A stretch of DNA of 64,000 bases from Marinobacter zhejiangensis (GTDB lineage: Bacteria > Pseudomonadota > Gammaproteobacteria > Pseudomonadales > Oleiphilaceae): the NCBI RefSeq assembly GCF_900114775.1, contig NZ_FOUE01000003.1:558001-622000 (forward strand), read 5' to 3'. Of the stretch, positions 17,467 to 27,254 are shown in pieces (the first letter of the stretch is position 1; the number at the start of each line of letters is the position of its first letter). A program made the translations under genes and the position numbers. The notes beneath the pieces were generated by a model. It did no database searches, was not told where the DNA came from, and saw nothing but the letters and a program-made list of their open reading frames with translations.

Positions 17467-17687
17467 GTTGTGTCCTTGTCCCTGGCGTGTTGTGAGCGCC
17501 TTTTTTCAGGGTTGGCTGTGAGTGGGTTTTATTTGCTTATCGGTTTGCTAGATTAAAGAAACTGCACCCATTTGAATTGACTTAATGCGGGGTCGCTGTT
17601 GTCAGGCCTGCCAATGAGCGGGGGTGTCGGCGCGTTAGACTGCTTGCCAGCACTCTTTGTTGAACTCAATCCAATCAGGACACCACT

Positions 17688-19016
17688 ATGGCACAGACAA
17701 AAACTTCTACCCAGCGCAAGCGTTCGAATCCAGGCAGTCAGGCTGGAGGTGTTCGCCGGGTTGCGGTGATTGGGGGGAATCGGATTCCGTTCGCCCGTTC
17801 AAATACCGTTTACAGCAAGATCAGTAACCAGGAGTTGCTGACGGCGGCATTGCGCGGTTTGGTTGACCGCTTTGGGCTTCAGGGGCAGCGTCTGGGCGAA
17901 GTGGTTGCCGGTGCGGTGATCAAGCACTCCCGGGATTTTAACCTGACCCGGGAGGCGGTACTGAGTTCGGGATTGGCCCCTGAAACCCCGGCTTATGATA
18001 TTCAGCAAGCCTGTGGGACCGGGCTTGAGGCGGCCATTCTGGTGGCCAACAAGATTGCTTTGGGGCAGATTGAATGCGGTATCGCGGGTGGTACCGATAC
18101 CACGTCCGATGCGCCGATTGGTGTTGGCGAGGGGCTGCGGGAAATCCTGCTGGACCTGAATCGCGCCAAAACCAACGCGGAACGGCTGAAGATACTGGGT
18201 CGTTTCCGCCCCAGCCACTTGGTGCCGACGATTCCGGAAAACGGCGAGCCGCGGACGGGGATGTCGATGGGCGACCATTGCCAGGTGACCGCGCACGAGT
18301 GGGCGATTCCGCGGGATGAGCAGGACCAGCTCGCTTACGAAAGCCACCAAAAGCTGGCGGCGGCTTATGGTGAGGGGTTCTTTGAAGATTTGATGACGCC
18401 GCTGGCGGGTCAGGAGGTGGACAATATCCTGCGACCGGACACCACGCTGGAAAAACTGGCCTCCCTGAAGCCCTGTTTCGATCGTGAGAATGGCACCATG
18501 ACCGCTGCAAACAGCACCGCGTTGACGGATGGTGCATCCTGCGTCCTGCTGGCCAGCGAAGAGTGGGCGAAGAAGAATGGATTGGAGGTTCAGGCGTACC
18601 TGAGTTTCTCCGAAGTGGCGGCAGTGGACTTCGTTGAAAAGAAAGAGGGGCTTCTGATGGCGCCGGCCTATGCGGTGCCCCGTTTGCTGGAGCGCGCTGG
18701 GCTGACCTTGCAGGACTTCGATTTCTATGAGATTCATGAAGCCTTTGCGGCTCAGGTGCTGTCCACGCTGAAGGCCTGGGAGGACCCGGCGTTCTGTAAG
18801 GAGCGCCTGGGCTTGGAGGCGCCGCTGGGTAGTATTGATCGCAGTAAAATGAACGTTAAAGGTAGCAGCCTGGCAACCGGGCACCCGTTTGCAGCGACGG
18901 GTGGTCGTATTATTGCGACTTTGGCCAAGCTGCTGGAGCAGAATGGTGGTGGTCGAGGTCTGATTTCAATTTGTGCGGCCGGGGGGCAGGGCGTAACGGC
19001 CATTCTGGAGCGTTAA
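17688..19016 (+). CDS. Acetyl-CoA C-acyltransferase (thiolase, FadI-like)
   Basis: Thiolases cleave or form 3-oxoacyl-CoA. In this 442-residue protein the nucleophilic cysteine lies in QQACGTG (Cys109), the catalytic histidine in GHPFAATGG (near 393), and the second cysteine in ICAAGGQG (near 429). The sequence begins with a basic, serine-rich stretch of about 20 residues before the family core. It is divergent to the FabG4-type reductase and ends in a good terminator. It groups by eye with FadI-like proteins rather than the short biosynthetic PhaA type. Confidence 0.92.
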   Translation: MAQTKTSTQRKRSNPGSQAGGVRRVAVIGGNRIPFARSNTVYSKISNQELLTAALRGLVDRFGLQGQRLGEVVAGAVIKHSRDFNLTREAVLSSGLAPETPAYDIQQACGTGLEAAILVANKIALGQIECGIAGGTDTTSDAPIGVGEGLREILLDLNRAKTNAERLKILGRFRPSHLVPTIPENGEPRTGMSMGDHCQVTAHEWAIPRDEQDQLAYESHQKLAAAYGEGFFEDLMTPLAGQEVDNILRPDTTLEKLASLKPCFDRENGTMTAANSTALTDGASCVLLASEEWAKKNGLEVQAYLSFSEVAAVDFVEKKEGLLMAPAYAVPRLLERAGLTLQDFDFYEIHEAFAAQVLSTLKAWEDPAFCKERLGLEAPLGSIDRSKMNVKGSSLATGHPFAATGGRIIATLAKLLEQNGGGRGLISICAAGGQGVTAILER

Positions 19017-19043
19017 GAGTGCCGATGATGTACTGATCTGAAA

Positions 19044-19069
19044 GGCCAACCGAGAGGTTGGCCTTTTTT
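19044..19069 (+). terminator. Rho-independent terminator of the thiolase gene
   Basis: Stem GGCCAACC-GAGA-GGTTGGCC followed by six T. The rest of the gap up to 19384 is unusually AT-rich, with a small hairpin at 19266-19279 (CCGAC-TTCT-GTCGG) and a TTGACA at 19284-19289 without a matching -10; it holds no gene that I can see. Confidence 0.88.
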
Positions 19070-19384
19070 GTGTCGGCCTGAGCTTGATCCTGTTGGGCGC
19101 AGTTCGCTGGAGTAGACATGTTTTCTAGGAGCTTTCAATACCATTTGTGTATCTATAGCAAGTGCACCTGTCACAAAATGCCAAAATTATAGTGACTTAA
19201 TAGTATAAAAAATGAGCGCTATGTTCATATTTTTCTATTAAATCAAAGTGCTGTCGTTTTTCTTACCGACTTCTGTCGGAAAATTGACAATTCTGTAATT
19301 AGGCAGATGGCTCTCAGCACCCAGATAATCGATCGCGTTTTATACAGTTTTACAAAATCGACGAATATTTGGTGTGGAAAGCTT

Positions 19385-19783
19385 ATGAATGGTGTCATTA
19401 AAAAGTCGCGAACGGCCCTGGCTTCTCTTCTGGTAATGGGCGCAGCCACTCTGGTTGGTTGTGGAGGCTCCGGTGGTGGAGATTCCTCCAACGCAAGCGG
19501 CTTGGATGGGACCCCTGGCACTCACTCGGCAACCCTGAGTTGGAATGCCCCGGCGACCCGTATCAACGGTGACGGCCTGGCCATGGGCGAGCTCCAAGGG
19601 TACGTGATTAACTACGGCCAGGAAGCGGGCAGCCTGTCGAATAAGGTCAGGATTGGTGATGCCAATGTGATGGACTACACCATCGGCGGGCTTGGTAATG
19701 GGGCCTGGTACTTTACGATTCAGGTTGTGGATACGAATGGCCTGATGAGTGCGCCGTCCGCGATGGTCAGCAAGACAATCTGA
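19385..19783 (+). CDS. Small lipoprotein with a fibronectin type III-like domain
   Basis: Starting at 19385 the 132-residue product begins with a basic stretch, a hydrophobic segment and a lipobox (LVGC, cysteine at residue 26) followed by a glycine/serine-rich linker. The remaining 85 residues look like one FN3 domain (SATLSWNAP, YVINYG, YTIGGL, YFTIQVVDTNG). It is probably anchored in the envelope and binds protein or carbohydrate. It ends nine bases from the end of the convergent histidine kinase gene, whose operon partner also carries FN3-like segments, but a functional link is only inferred. Confidence 0.75.
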   Translation: MNGVIKKSRTALASLLVMGAATLVGCGGSGGGDSSNASGLDGTPGTHSATLSWNAPATRINGDGLAMGELQGYVINYGQEAGSLSNKVRIGDANVMDYTIGGLGNGAWYFTIQVVDTNGLMSAPSAMVSKTI

Positions 19784-19792
19784 TCCATCTCG

Positions 19793-22384
19793 TCAGTTGG
19801 GGATAGGGGCCGCTATGGGTAGCTTGATGGTAAAGGATGACCCCTCACCCAGCGTAGATTCCACTTCGATATGCCCCCGATGTTTTTCAACAACAACGCT
19901 CACAAACGATAACCCCAGACCGGCTCCCCGGTTTCCGGATACTTCACTGCTTTTCTGGCGGCGGTAGCGGTCAAACAGGTGAGGAATCTCCTCCTGTGCA
20001 ATGCCTACGCCCTCGTCGCTCACAGTCAGGCAAGCCTGATATCCGGCCTGGTACACCTGAATGGTAATGGTGGACCCGGGCTCACTGTACTGAACCGCGT
20101 TGGTCAGCAGGTTGATAACCACTCGCTCCAGCAACTCGGCATTTCCCCTTAACCACAAGTCTTCATAACCCTGCAGCAGCAGTTTGATGTCTTTGTTGGC
20201 GGCCTGTTCGATCACGCTGTCCCTGGCGTTCTCAACAATGCTGAGAAATTCGCACTCGTAAAAGCGGGTCTCGGTCAGCTGCTCGGCGCGGGCCAGCTGA
20301 ACAAACTCCTCGGCAAGCTGATAGCTGCGTCTGGCCAGTCGCCCGAGCTGCTCAAGCTGGCTGCTCTGGATGTCGGATGGGTTGCGTTTCAGGTGTTCAA
20401 TCAGGGCAAGCTGGGATACCAGCGGGGAGCGCACGTCATGGGAAATAAAGTCGATGGCTTCCCGGTGCTGGCGCTGCTGCTCCCGCAGCTCGGTGATGTC
20501 TGAGATATTGGCAATAATGCCCTGATGACGTGTGTCCGAGCTTTTAAAGGGGGCGAGGTGAATCAGGAAGTCCTTGCCGTGGATGCGCAGGTCTACTGTT
20601 CGGCTCTGGGCCAGTGTCAGTGTCTCCGAAACAGTTTCCTGCCATGGCGGATTGTCTCGCGGGTCGTGTCCCTGGAGCAGGCGAGTGAGCGGCAGGCCGG
20701 TCAGGCTGGGCAGGGGCTCTTTGAACCATTCCTCGATGTGCCCGTTGGCAAACTGAATAACCCCCAGCTCATCTGTCACGATAATGCCATCGGGCATGTG
20801 TTCAAAGCTCTGGAGAATGAACTTCTGGAGATTGTTCATCCGCTCGGTGGCCTGGCGTACCCGTTCAATGCGAGCGGTGATGTTCTCAGTGGATGCACCC
20901 GCGTCGTTATCCTGTGCCAGTCCCGAAGCAAGCGGGAGCTGGCGCAGATAGCGCTGAATGGCTTCGCCACCCAGGGTCTCGGGGCGCTTGAGGCCAATGA
21001 TATAAACCGTGTCTTCGCGGTCGGTTCTGAACCAGCTCAGGTTATCCTTGTGCACCCACTCGTTTAGGGGCAGTCGCGGAGGAATGTAGCCACTTGGCAG
21101 ATTGTGCCGCTCAATAACTTCGCCGTTTTCTGTGAGCAGCCAGCCGTCCAGCATAAATAGCGCCGTCAGGTGATCCAGAAACAGGGGGGGATGTCGTTCG
21201 GAGATGTCCCGCAAGGTGAGTTGTGGCCCCTGGCCGAGCTCGTCGAGCTGACGATTAAGGAAGCGGTTTGTCATGGCCAGTCGCCGGGCGCTCCACAGTG
21301 GGAAGGCAATGACCGGGACGAGCAGGGCATTGGCGATTGGAATCCAGCGGTGCATTAACATCATCATGACTGCGAAAAACGCCAGCAATGAGACCGCGAG
21401 TGCTGAGCATAGCAGCAGGGTTTGAGTGGGGCGCATTCGCGGCAGGGCTGAGGCAACCAGAACAATGACCGCCAGCGCGAGGATGCCGGCCAACAGGCCT
21501 GAGGTCGGTCTGATCAGAGTCTGGTTGACCAGCGCCGCGAAGCTGTTGGCGTGGAACTCCACCCCGGACAGGGGGCGGGCCATGCTCGAAAATGGTGTGG
21601 GAAGTACGTCGCCAAACCCCGGGGCGGTGGCCCCTACAAACACCGTCTTACCATTGAATTCCTGTGGCGAGGGTGGAGCCAGCAGTACGTCGGCGTATGA
21701 GTACATGGCAAAGGTTCCGGCGGGCCCGGCCAGTGGCACCGCAACATAGTCTGCGCGTACATTGACGTACGGCGGCGGCTTTCCGCCACCAGGGTTCCTG
21801 GGGGGGGAGGGCTGGCCCCGGCCGGTGTCATAGGCGGCCTTGGCCAGGCTGGGCCATAGCTGCCGGCCGAGGCCGTTGTATAAATACAGCCCCCTTGCCA
21901 GGCCATCGGCGTCCAGTTCAACATGGGCGTGGCCGAGCCCGGCTGCCGCTTCGCTTAGCGCTGGGGAGGGCAGGTATTCCGAGATCGTCTGGTCCTGGGA
22001 CGGCGCCGACAGGTGGATCGGAAGCACCACGTTGCCGTGCGCAGCCATAGCATCGGCAAGCTCCTGATCGTCAGTTGATGGTTCCGGGAACAGGACATCA
22101 AAAATGATGGTTCTGGCGCCGGCATCGTCGAGCTTGCGAACCAGCTCTGCATGGGTGGATCTGGGCCAGGGCCAGCGACCAAGCCAATCGAGACTGGCGT
22201 CATCGATGGCAACAATCACCACGTTACCGGGCGCACTGCCGGGATGGCTGGTGACCATGGCATCGTATAGCCAGAAGTTGATGCGTTGGGGGATCGCCGT
22301 CAGCTGAAGCAGCAGCAGGATGGAGAGAAGCGACAGGCCGAGTGTCCAAAATGCGCTGGTGGTAGGAAGCCTGTCTCTCGTCAT
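19793..22384 (-). CDS. CHASE2-domain sensor histidine kinase
   Basis: A membrane sensor kinase of 863 residues. Order: membrane helix (about 12-29), large extracytoplasmic CHASE2 sensor (about 30-290), three closely spaced membrane helices (about 295-370), linker, PAS domain (about 530-625, MPDGIIVTDELG), HisKA with the phosphorylated His649 in FISHDVRSPLV, and a HATPase domain (about 745-860) with the N box LLTNAVQYSEPG, DEGVGIA and GNRGAGLGLS. All catalytic boxes are intact. It lies 19 bases after the FecR-type gene and in one operon with an OmpR-type regulator, its likely partner. The signal is unknown. Confidence 0.93.
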   Translation of the reverse strand: MTRDRLPTTSAFWTLGLSLLSILLLLQLTAIPQRINFWLYDAMVTSHPGSAPGNVVIVAIDDASLDWLGRWPWPRSTHAELVRKLDDAGARTIIFDVLFPEPSTDDQELADAMAAHGNVVLPIHLSAPSQDQTISEYLPSPALSEAAAGLGHAHVELDADGLARGLYLYNGLGRQLWPSLAKAAYDTGRGQPSPPRNPGGGKPPPYVNVRADYVAVPLAGPAGTFAMYSYADVLLAPPSPQEFNGKTVFVGATAPGFGDVLPTPFSSMARPLSGVEFHANSFAALVNQTLIRPTSGLLAGILALAVIVLVASALPRMRPTQTLLLCSALAVSLLAFFAVMMMLMHRWIPIANALLVPVIAFPLWSARRLAMTNRFLNRQLDELGQGPQLTLRDISERHPPLFLDHLTALFMLDGWLLTENGEVIERHNLPSGYIPPRLPLNEWVHKDNLSWFRTDREDTVYIIGLKRPETLGGEAIQRYLRQLPLASGLAQDNDAGASTENITARIERVRQATERMNNLQKFILQSFEHMPDGIIVTDELGVIQFANGHIEEWFKEPLPSLTGLPLTRLLQGHDPRDNPPWQETVSETLTLAQSRTVDLRIHGKDFLIHLAPFKSSDTRHQGIIANISDITELREQQRQHREAIDFISHDVRSPLVSQLALIEHLKRNPSDIQSSQLEQLGRLARRSYQLAEEFVQLARAEQLTETRFYECEFLSIVENARDSVIEQAANKDIKLLLQGYEDLWLRGNAELLERVVINLLTNAVQYSEPGSTITIQVYQAGYQACLTVSDEGVGIAQEEIPHLFDRYRRQKSSEVSGNRGAGLGLSFVSVVVEKHRGHIEVESTLGEGSSFTIKLPIAAPIPN

Positions 22385-22403
22385 GAATCGTCTGTGTTGC
22401 CGG

Positions 22404-24074
22404 TTATTCGATAAATAGCTCCCTGCCGGGGCCCCAGCGGCTAGCCAGTGGACCTTCGGATAAAGCTTTCAGCCGGACAAAATAACGTCTTCCGGGAATC
22501 AAACGCAAGGCTGCGGTTGTATCTTGCACGGTGGCTTCCTTGACGATGTTTCGGAACTCAGGCCCCTCGGACAGCTGCAGCAGGTATCCTCCGGCTGTGT
22601 CCGTTTTCTCCCAGAAGATCCTAACCTGGCTGTCGATATAGTTGATGCTCAGAATATGGACAGGGGGCAGCGTACCATTGATGACAAAGGGCCTGGGGCT
22701 GGTGGTGGCTACTGAGTTACCTCCAGCCTCGGTGACGACACGCCAATAGTACTGGCCCGGGGTCAGTGGCCGGGATGGCAGTGCGGTGTCATCCGGTGCC
22801 CATTCGCTGGTCGCGACCAGGTTGCCGAAGTCCTCGGTTTCCGATATTTCAACCCGGCCCACCTCGTTGCTGCCCCGGTAACTCCACTGGAACTCCGGCA
22901 AATCGTCGTTAACCCCAGCGCCTTCTTCCGGCGCCACCAGAGTCGCGGGCCGGGCGGTCAGGTCTACATCGACCATGACGTTTGCGGGAAGGCCCGCAAC
23001 TCCCCGGGTGTCCAGTGAGGCAATATTGATGGTGTAGCGGCCATTATCCAGGTAATTCAGGGCGTAGTGGCTGCCATGAACCTCATCGCTTTTGATCCAA
23101 CGACCGCTGTCTGCTTCGAAGATATCAATGCGGTGCAGGGCGTTGCTGTTCCAGCTGAGTTCGGCGGGCAACGCCTGTAGACGAGGCGGCAGGGGGTTGG
23201 GTTCTGGCGCGGGTGGAAGCCGATAGATGTCCACTACACCTGGTCGGTTTGCGTCGACACTGGCACTGAAGCCTGCGGGAATGTTGCGGGTTTTGCCTGC
23301 CGGGCCAAACGCGACTACGCCTTCGGTTACCTGAAGGTCGGTGGTTCCTGGGTGACTCTGCAGCGAAAAGGCGGTACCACGCACCGCAGCCACTGCCGAT
23401 GGTGTTTCTACTTCAAAGCGGGCTCCACCACGCTCAAGCGGTCTGACATGTGTGCTGATGCCGCCGTGATCGAGTCTCAGACGGGTATCCACCATTCCGG
23501 CTTTCCCGTACTGGGTCAGCTTGTTGAAGATCAGCCGGGAGTTGGGGTTGATGCGAATGGTAGAGCCATCTGCCAGTTCAATGGTGGCATTGCCAGTTCT
23601 TGACAGGATTTCATCACCCACACGAATCAATGTGTCTTCGGCAAGTGGTCGCTGGCGGCCATCGCTGGCGGAAATGATCCGGACGTTTCCGGTCACTGCG
23701 GTGGCCTTCGCTGGCTCCGGTTGCTGTCTGAGCCAGGACAGGGGAATGCGTAGGGTATCCCCGGCTGCGAAAACGGTATGAGCTGGCAATCGGTTGTGGA
23801 TCAGTAGCTGGGCACCCGTGAATGGGGTGGCCAGCAGTTCCTGGGCAAGACCGTCGAGGTGTTCACCTTCTTTGACGGTGTACACCCAGTCAGCCCCGGT
23901 GCTGGCTTGCTGCGTGGCGGTACGTCCTGGAAGCTGAGAGCCTTGGGCCAGCGGGAGCTGAGCCTGGGCGCCCGTACAGATCGCGGTAAGCGCCGCAAGC
24001 ACCAGGGCGGGCGTGCGGCGGATAAGGGCGCGATGAGCTGTCAGTGAGCGTAACATGGTCTGCCGGTCCCGCAT
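22404..24074 (-). CDS. LysM/FecR-domain periplasmic protein
   Basis: The 556-residue protein has a signal peptide (cut after AQA near 39), a LysM-like motif (about 64-112, VYTVKEGEHLDGLAQELL) that may bind peptidoglycan, a FecR domain (about 130-240, including VGDEILSRTGNATIELADGSTIRI and VRGTAFSL), and two or three FN3-like repeats up to the C-terminus. Unlike classic FecR it has no anti-sigma helix or membrane anchor. Its ATG overlaps the stop of the response regulator gene by one base (TAATG), a sign of coupled translation; an alternative ATG lies at 24056. It probably senses or presents a cell-wall or surface signal to the CHASE2 kinase (inference). Confidence 0.88.
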   Translation of the reverse strand: MRDRQTMLRSLTAHRALIRRTPALVLAALTAICTGAQAQLPLAQGSQLPGRTATQQASTGADWVYTVKEGEHLDGLAQELLATPFTGAQLLIHNRLPAHTVFAAGDTLRIPLSWLRQQPEPAKATAVTGNVRIISASDGRQRPLAEDTLIRVGDEILSRTGNATIELADGSTIRINPNSRLIFNKLTQYGKAGMVDTRLRLDHGGISTHVRPLERGGARFEVETPSAVAAVRGTAFSLQSHPGTTDLQVTEGVVAFGPAGKTRNIPAGFSASVDANRPGVVDIYRLPPAPEPNPLPPRLQALPAELSWNSNALHRIDIFEADSGRWIKSDEVHGSHYALNYLDNGRYTINIASLDTRGVAGLPANVMVDVDLTARPATLVAPEEGAGVNDDLPEFQWSYRGSNEVGRVEISETEDFGNLVATSEWAPDDTALPSRPLTPGQYYWRVVTEAGGNSVATTSPRPFVINGTLPPVHILSINYIDSQVRIFWEKTDTAGGYLLQLSEGPEFRNIVKEATVQDTTAALRLIPGRRYFVRLKALSEGPLASRWGPGRELFIE

Positions 24075-24784
24075 TAATCCTGAATGACCTCGTGTGTCAC
24101 CGCGTTCAGCGCTTCCAGCCGGTAACCGCGCTGGTAGATCGTTTTTATCCGATAGCCGTTATCCGGATTCAGGCCGAGGCGCCGACGCAGGCGGCTCATG
24201 TGGGTATCGACCGTCCGAGTGTTGATGTCTCGGGTCAGTCCCCAGACGCGCTCCAGTAAAACCTCTCGGGTCAGCAGCCGGCCCTGGTTCTGGAACAGGA
24301 AAAGAGTGAGGTCGAAGTCTTTATCGGTGAGGGCAAGTTGCTCCCCCTTCAGGGCAATCGACCTTACCTGGGTGTCAATGGTAAATGGGCCAAACTGGAG
24401 AACTTCTTTTTCGGTTTCCGGCGTGGTACGCCGGGCCAGTGCATTGATCCGTGCGGCGAGCTCCGCCGGGCGGGCTGGCTTGGAAAGGTAGTCGTCAGCG
24501 CCCGCATCCAGTGCCTGAACAATGTCCTGCTCGCTATCCCGTTGAGTGAGGAAGACAACGGGGATGCGCCAGTTCAACTGGGCCCGGATGGCTTTAAGTA
24601 CGTCGAGGCCGGTGCCGTCGGGAATCTGCCAATCCAGAATCAGCAAATCGTAGCTGCGATGGAGCACCGAGCTGATAAAGGCCTGGGCGGTAGGGTAGGC
24701 ATCGCATTCGTGATGGCGTTCGGCCAGCAAACCTTTTACGTGCTGGGCCTGTTCCTGCTCATCTTCCAGCAGAGCAATGCGCAT
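24074..24784 (-). CDS. OmpR-family response regulator
   Basis: A two-domain DNA-binding regulator of 236 residues: receiver (1-120) with Glu/Asp pocket EDE at 8-9, phospho-acceptor Asp51 (LILDWQIPDG) and the conserved Lys in LSKPARP; winged-helix domain (about 135-230) ending in GYRIKTIYQRGYRLE. The start at 24784 is well placed, eight bases after AGGAG; an upstream in-frame start at 24895 would add 37 unrelated residues. First gene of the operon with the FecR-type protein and CHASE2 kinase, so probably the output of that sensor. Confidence 0.94.
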   Translation of the reverse strand: MRIALLEDEQEQAQHVKGLLAERHHECDAYPTAQAFISSVLHRSYDLLILDWQIPDGTGLDVLKAIRAQLNWRIPVVFLTQRDSEQDIVQALDAGADDYLSKPARPAELAARINALARRTTPETEKEVLQFGPFTIDTQVRSIALKGEQLALTDKDFDLTLFLFQNQGRLLTREVLLERVWGLTRDINTRTVDTHMSRLRRRLGLNPDNGYRIKTIYQRGYRLEALNAVTHEVIQD

Positions 24785-24961
24785 TTTAGATTCTCCTGTT
24801 TTGAATCCAGGGGATGCCCTGTAAAGACACGGCCAGTTAAATTGGGCCAGGTTGCTGAGTATTCTGGCAAATTCCAGTGGTTGGGTGCGTGTCATTGTGT
24901 AGCTTTTCGGTAACCTTCGCCAGGCTTTGGATGGCCCGTCTAAGGCTGGTTGATCCGCACC

Positions 24962-27112
24962 TTAGAGTTCGGGCTTTCCATCCTGGTCATTAACTGTATG
25001 TCGGCAGCCTGGGAAATTACTGCAGCCCCAGAACCAGCCTTTTGGCCCGCGTCGGCGGACGAGGGGGGAATAGCAGTGGGGGCAGGGTATGGGCTTTTGG
25101 CTGGTCCCGTCCTCTGGTGCTTGAGCTTCCAGTGGGCGAGTGCCTTTGCAGTCCGGATAGCGGGTGCAGGCGTGGAAGCGGCCGAACTTGCCGTCGCGGA
25201 TGCGCATCGGGGCACGGCATTTCGGGCAGTGGACCGCGAAATCGTCCTGGTCCTGCTGGGCAGCATCCTTTCCGGCGGGTGCTTCGATGTACGCCTGAAT
25301 CTGCTGTTGCAGGTCGCCGAGAAACGCCCGAGGGTCGCCATCGCCCTGGCGGATCTGTTCCAGGGTTGCTTCCCATACTGCCGTCATGTCTGGCTGGGTG
25401 ATGGCGACTGGCAGGCTGTTGATCAGCGTTTGGCCCTTGTCGGTGGAGCGGATGTGGCGACCGTCCCGGACCAGGTAATCGCGACGGAAAAGCGTTTCGA
25501 TAATCGCTGCTCGCGTCGCTTCTGTGCCCAGTCCATCGGTCTCGCGAAGTGTCTTACGCAGTTCGTCATCACTGACAAACCGGGCGATGTTGGTCATGGC
25601 CGCCAGTAGGGTGGCGTCGGTGAAATGCAGGGGTGGCTTGGTCTGCCGTTCTTTAATGTCGGCATGATCACAGAGAACCGGGTCTTCCACGTCTAGTCGG
25701 GGAAGGGGTGGTTTGGTTCGCTCTGGGTCGCCGTCCCGCTGGCGGATCTCCAGTCGTTTCCAGCCCGGGGTGGCAATGGCGGTTTCATTGGCCCGGAATT
25801 GGTGTTCGCCAATAGCGAGGTTCAGGCGCCCTTCCCGGTGGACTGCATCGGGATAGAACTGCATCAGGTAGTAGCGGCTGATCAGGTTGTATAGCTTGCG
25901 CTCGGCCTGACTCAGGCGGCCCTTGGCGGCGGCTCGGCTGGTGGGAATAATGGCGTGGTGAGCATCCACCTTGCTGTCGTTCCAGGCGCTGGAGCGGCGG
26001 GATGGGTCTGCAGTCGTGCACGCTTCGGTCAGGTCTGAATCCACCCGGCCGATGGCGTCAATCACTGACTGGCGTTGCTCGAAATGACCTTCGGGCAAGT
26101 AACGACAGTCGGAACGCGGGTAGGTGATGAGTTGGTGCCGCTCGTAGAGACTCTGGGCGGTATCCAATACATCCTTTGCCCCCATCCGGAACAGCCGCCC
26201 GGCTTCGATCTGTAGCGCAGACAAAGAGAACGGCAGTGGTGGCCGTTCCTTGCGGTCACGGAAGCGCGCTTCGGTAATACGGCCGGGGCGGCCTTCAACG
26301 TCGGCTTTGATCCGGTCAGCCAGCGCCTTGTCCAGCAGACGGTTTTCGTCATCCAGCTGATCCTGGAAACGCTCGTCGGGAAGCCAGCGGGCTTCAAATG
26401 TCGGTGAACCCGGTGCGGATTCCAGTTCGCGGACATGGGCAAGAATTCGGTAGTAGGGCTTGGGCTCGAAATTGGCGATGGTTTTGTCGCGCTCGACGAC
26501 AAGCCCCAGAACCGGGGTCTGAACCCGGCCAACGGAATAGACCCCCTCGTTACCCTGTTGCTGATACGACAGGGTGTAAAAACGGCTCAGGTTGATGCCA
26601 TAAAGCCAGTCCGCCCGTTGCCTGGCCAGGGCGGAGTGGGACAGGCGGCGGAACTCGCGGTTGTCCCTGGGGGTGTTAAGCGCGCGGGCGACCGCGGAAG
26701 GCGTCAGGTCATTGATCAACACCCGCTCCACCGGACAGCTTGCACCGCAATAGCGAATCACTTCGTCGACCAGCAGCTGGCCTTCCCGGTCTGGGTCTCC
26801 AGCGTGGACGATGACATCGGCTTTGCGAATCAGGGATTCCAGAACCCGCAACTGCTGGACGACGCTTGCCTTGGGGGTAACCTGCCAGCGCTCGGGAAAC
26901 ATTGGCAGATCCTGCAGGCGCCATTTCTGCCAGCGGGCATCGTAATGGCCTGGTTCTGCCGGCTCCAGCAGGTGCCCAATACACCAGCTCACCACGACCG
27001 CCTGCTTTCCCGAACCGCACCGTAACAGGCCGGGTCCCTTTTCCATCGGGCCGGGCAATGCCGCGGCAATGGCGCGACCGAGGCTTGGTTTTTCGGCGAT
27101 ATACAGGCGCAT
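24962..27112 (-). CDS. topB: DNA topoisomerase III
   Basis: A type IA topoisomerase that decatenates DNA and resolves replication or recombination intermediates. The 716-residue protein has the Toprim domain (AEKPS at residues 6-10, DPDREGQ near 108), the strand-passage core with the catalytic tyrosine in TYPRSD, and two C-terminal four-cysteine zinc ribbons (CPKC...CTRYPDC and CPHC...CSNFPGC). E. coli TopB is about 650 residues; the extra length comes from these ribbons. It is divergent from bolA. Confidence 0.96.
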   Translation of the reverse strand: MRLYIAEKPSLGRAIAAALPGPMEKGPGLLRCGSGKQAVVVSWCIGHLLEPAEPGHYDARWQKWRLQDLPMFPERWQVTPKASVVQQLRVLESLIRKADVIVHAGDPDREGQLLVDEVIRYCGASCPVERVLINDLTPSAVARALNTPRDNREFRRLSHSALARQRADWLYGINLSRFYTLSYQQQGNEGVYSVGRVQTPVLGLVVERDKTIANFEPKPYYRILAHVRELESAPGSPTFEARWLPDERFQDQLDDENRLLDKALADRIKADVEGRPGRITEARFRDRKERPPLPFSLSALQIEAGRLFRMGAKDVLDTAQSLYERHQLITYPRSDCRYLPEGHFEQRQSVIDAIGRVDSDLTEACTTADPSRRSSAWNDSKVDAHHAIIPTSRAAAKGRLSQAERKLYNLISRYYLMQFYPDAVHREGRLNLAIGEHQFRANETAIATPGWKRLEIRQRDGDPERTKPPLPRLDVEDPVLCDHADIKERQTKPPLHFTDATLLAAMTNIARFVSDDELRKTLRETDGLGTEATRAAIIETLFRRDYLVRDGRHIRSTDKGQTLINSLPVAITQPDMTAVWEATLEQIRQGDGDPRAFLGDLQQQIQAYIEAPAGKDAAQQDQDDFAVHCPKCRAPMRIRDGKFGRFHACTRYPDCKGTRPLEAQAPEDGTSQKPIPCPHCYSPLVRRRGPKGWFWGCSNFPGCRHTVNDQDGKPEL

Positions 27113-27254
27113 GTGCGAGAGTCTGCTGTGGGGAAGGGGGCGTTCAGGGAGTGGGACGATGGCGGTTTACCCGGAAACTGTCAAGCGTGAGGCTCCCTGG
27201 GTGTAGTAGACTGTATTGATATCACTGGAATCTTAACTGGGAGTGTGTCGATCC

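Noticed and set aside
17799..18884. 361-codon frame antisense to the thiolase gene
   Set aside because: Shadow frame without motif.
19281..19311. Promoter with TTGACA for the FN3 lipoprotein
   Set aside because: No acceptable -10 box lies at the right distance.
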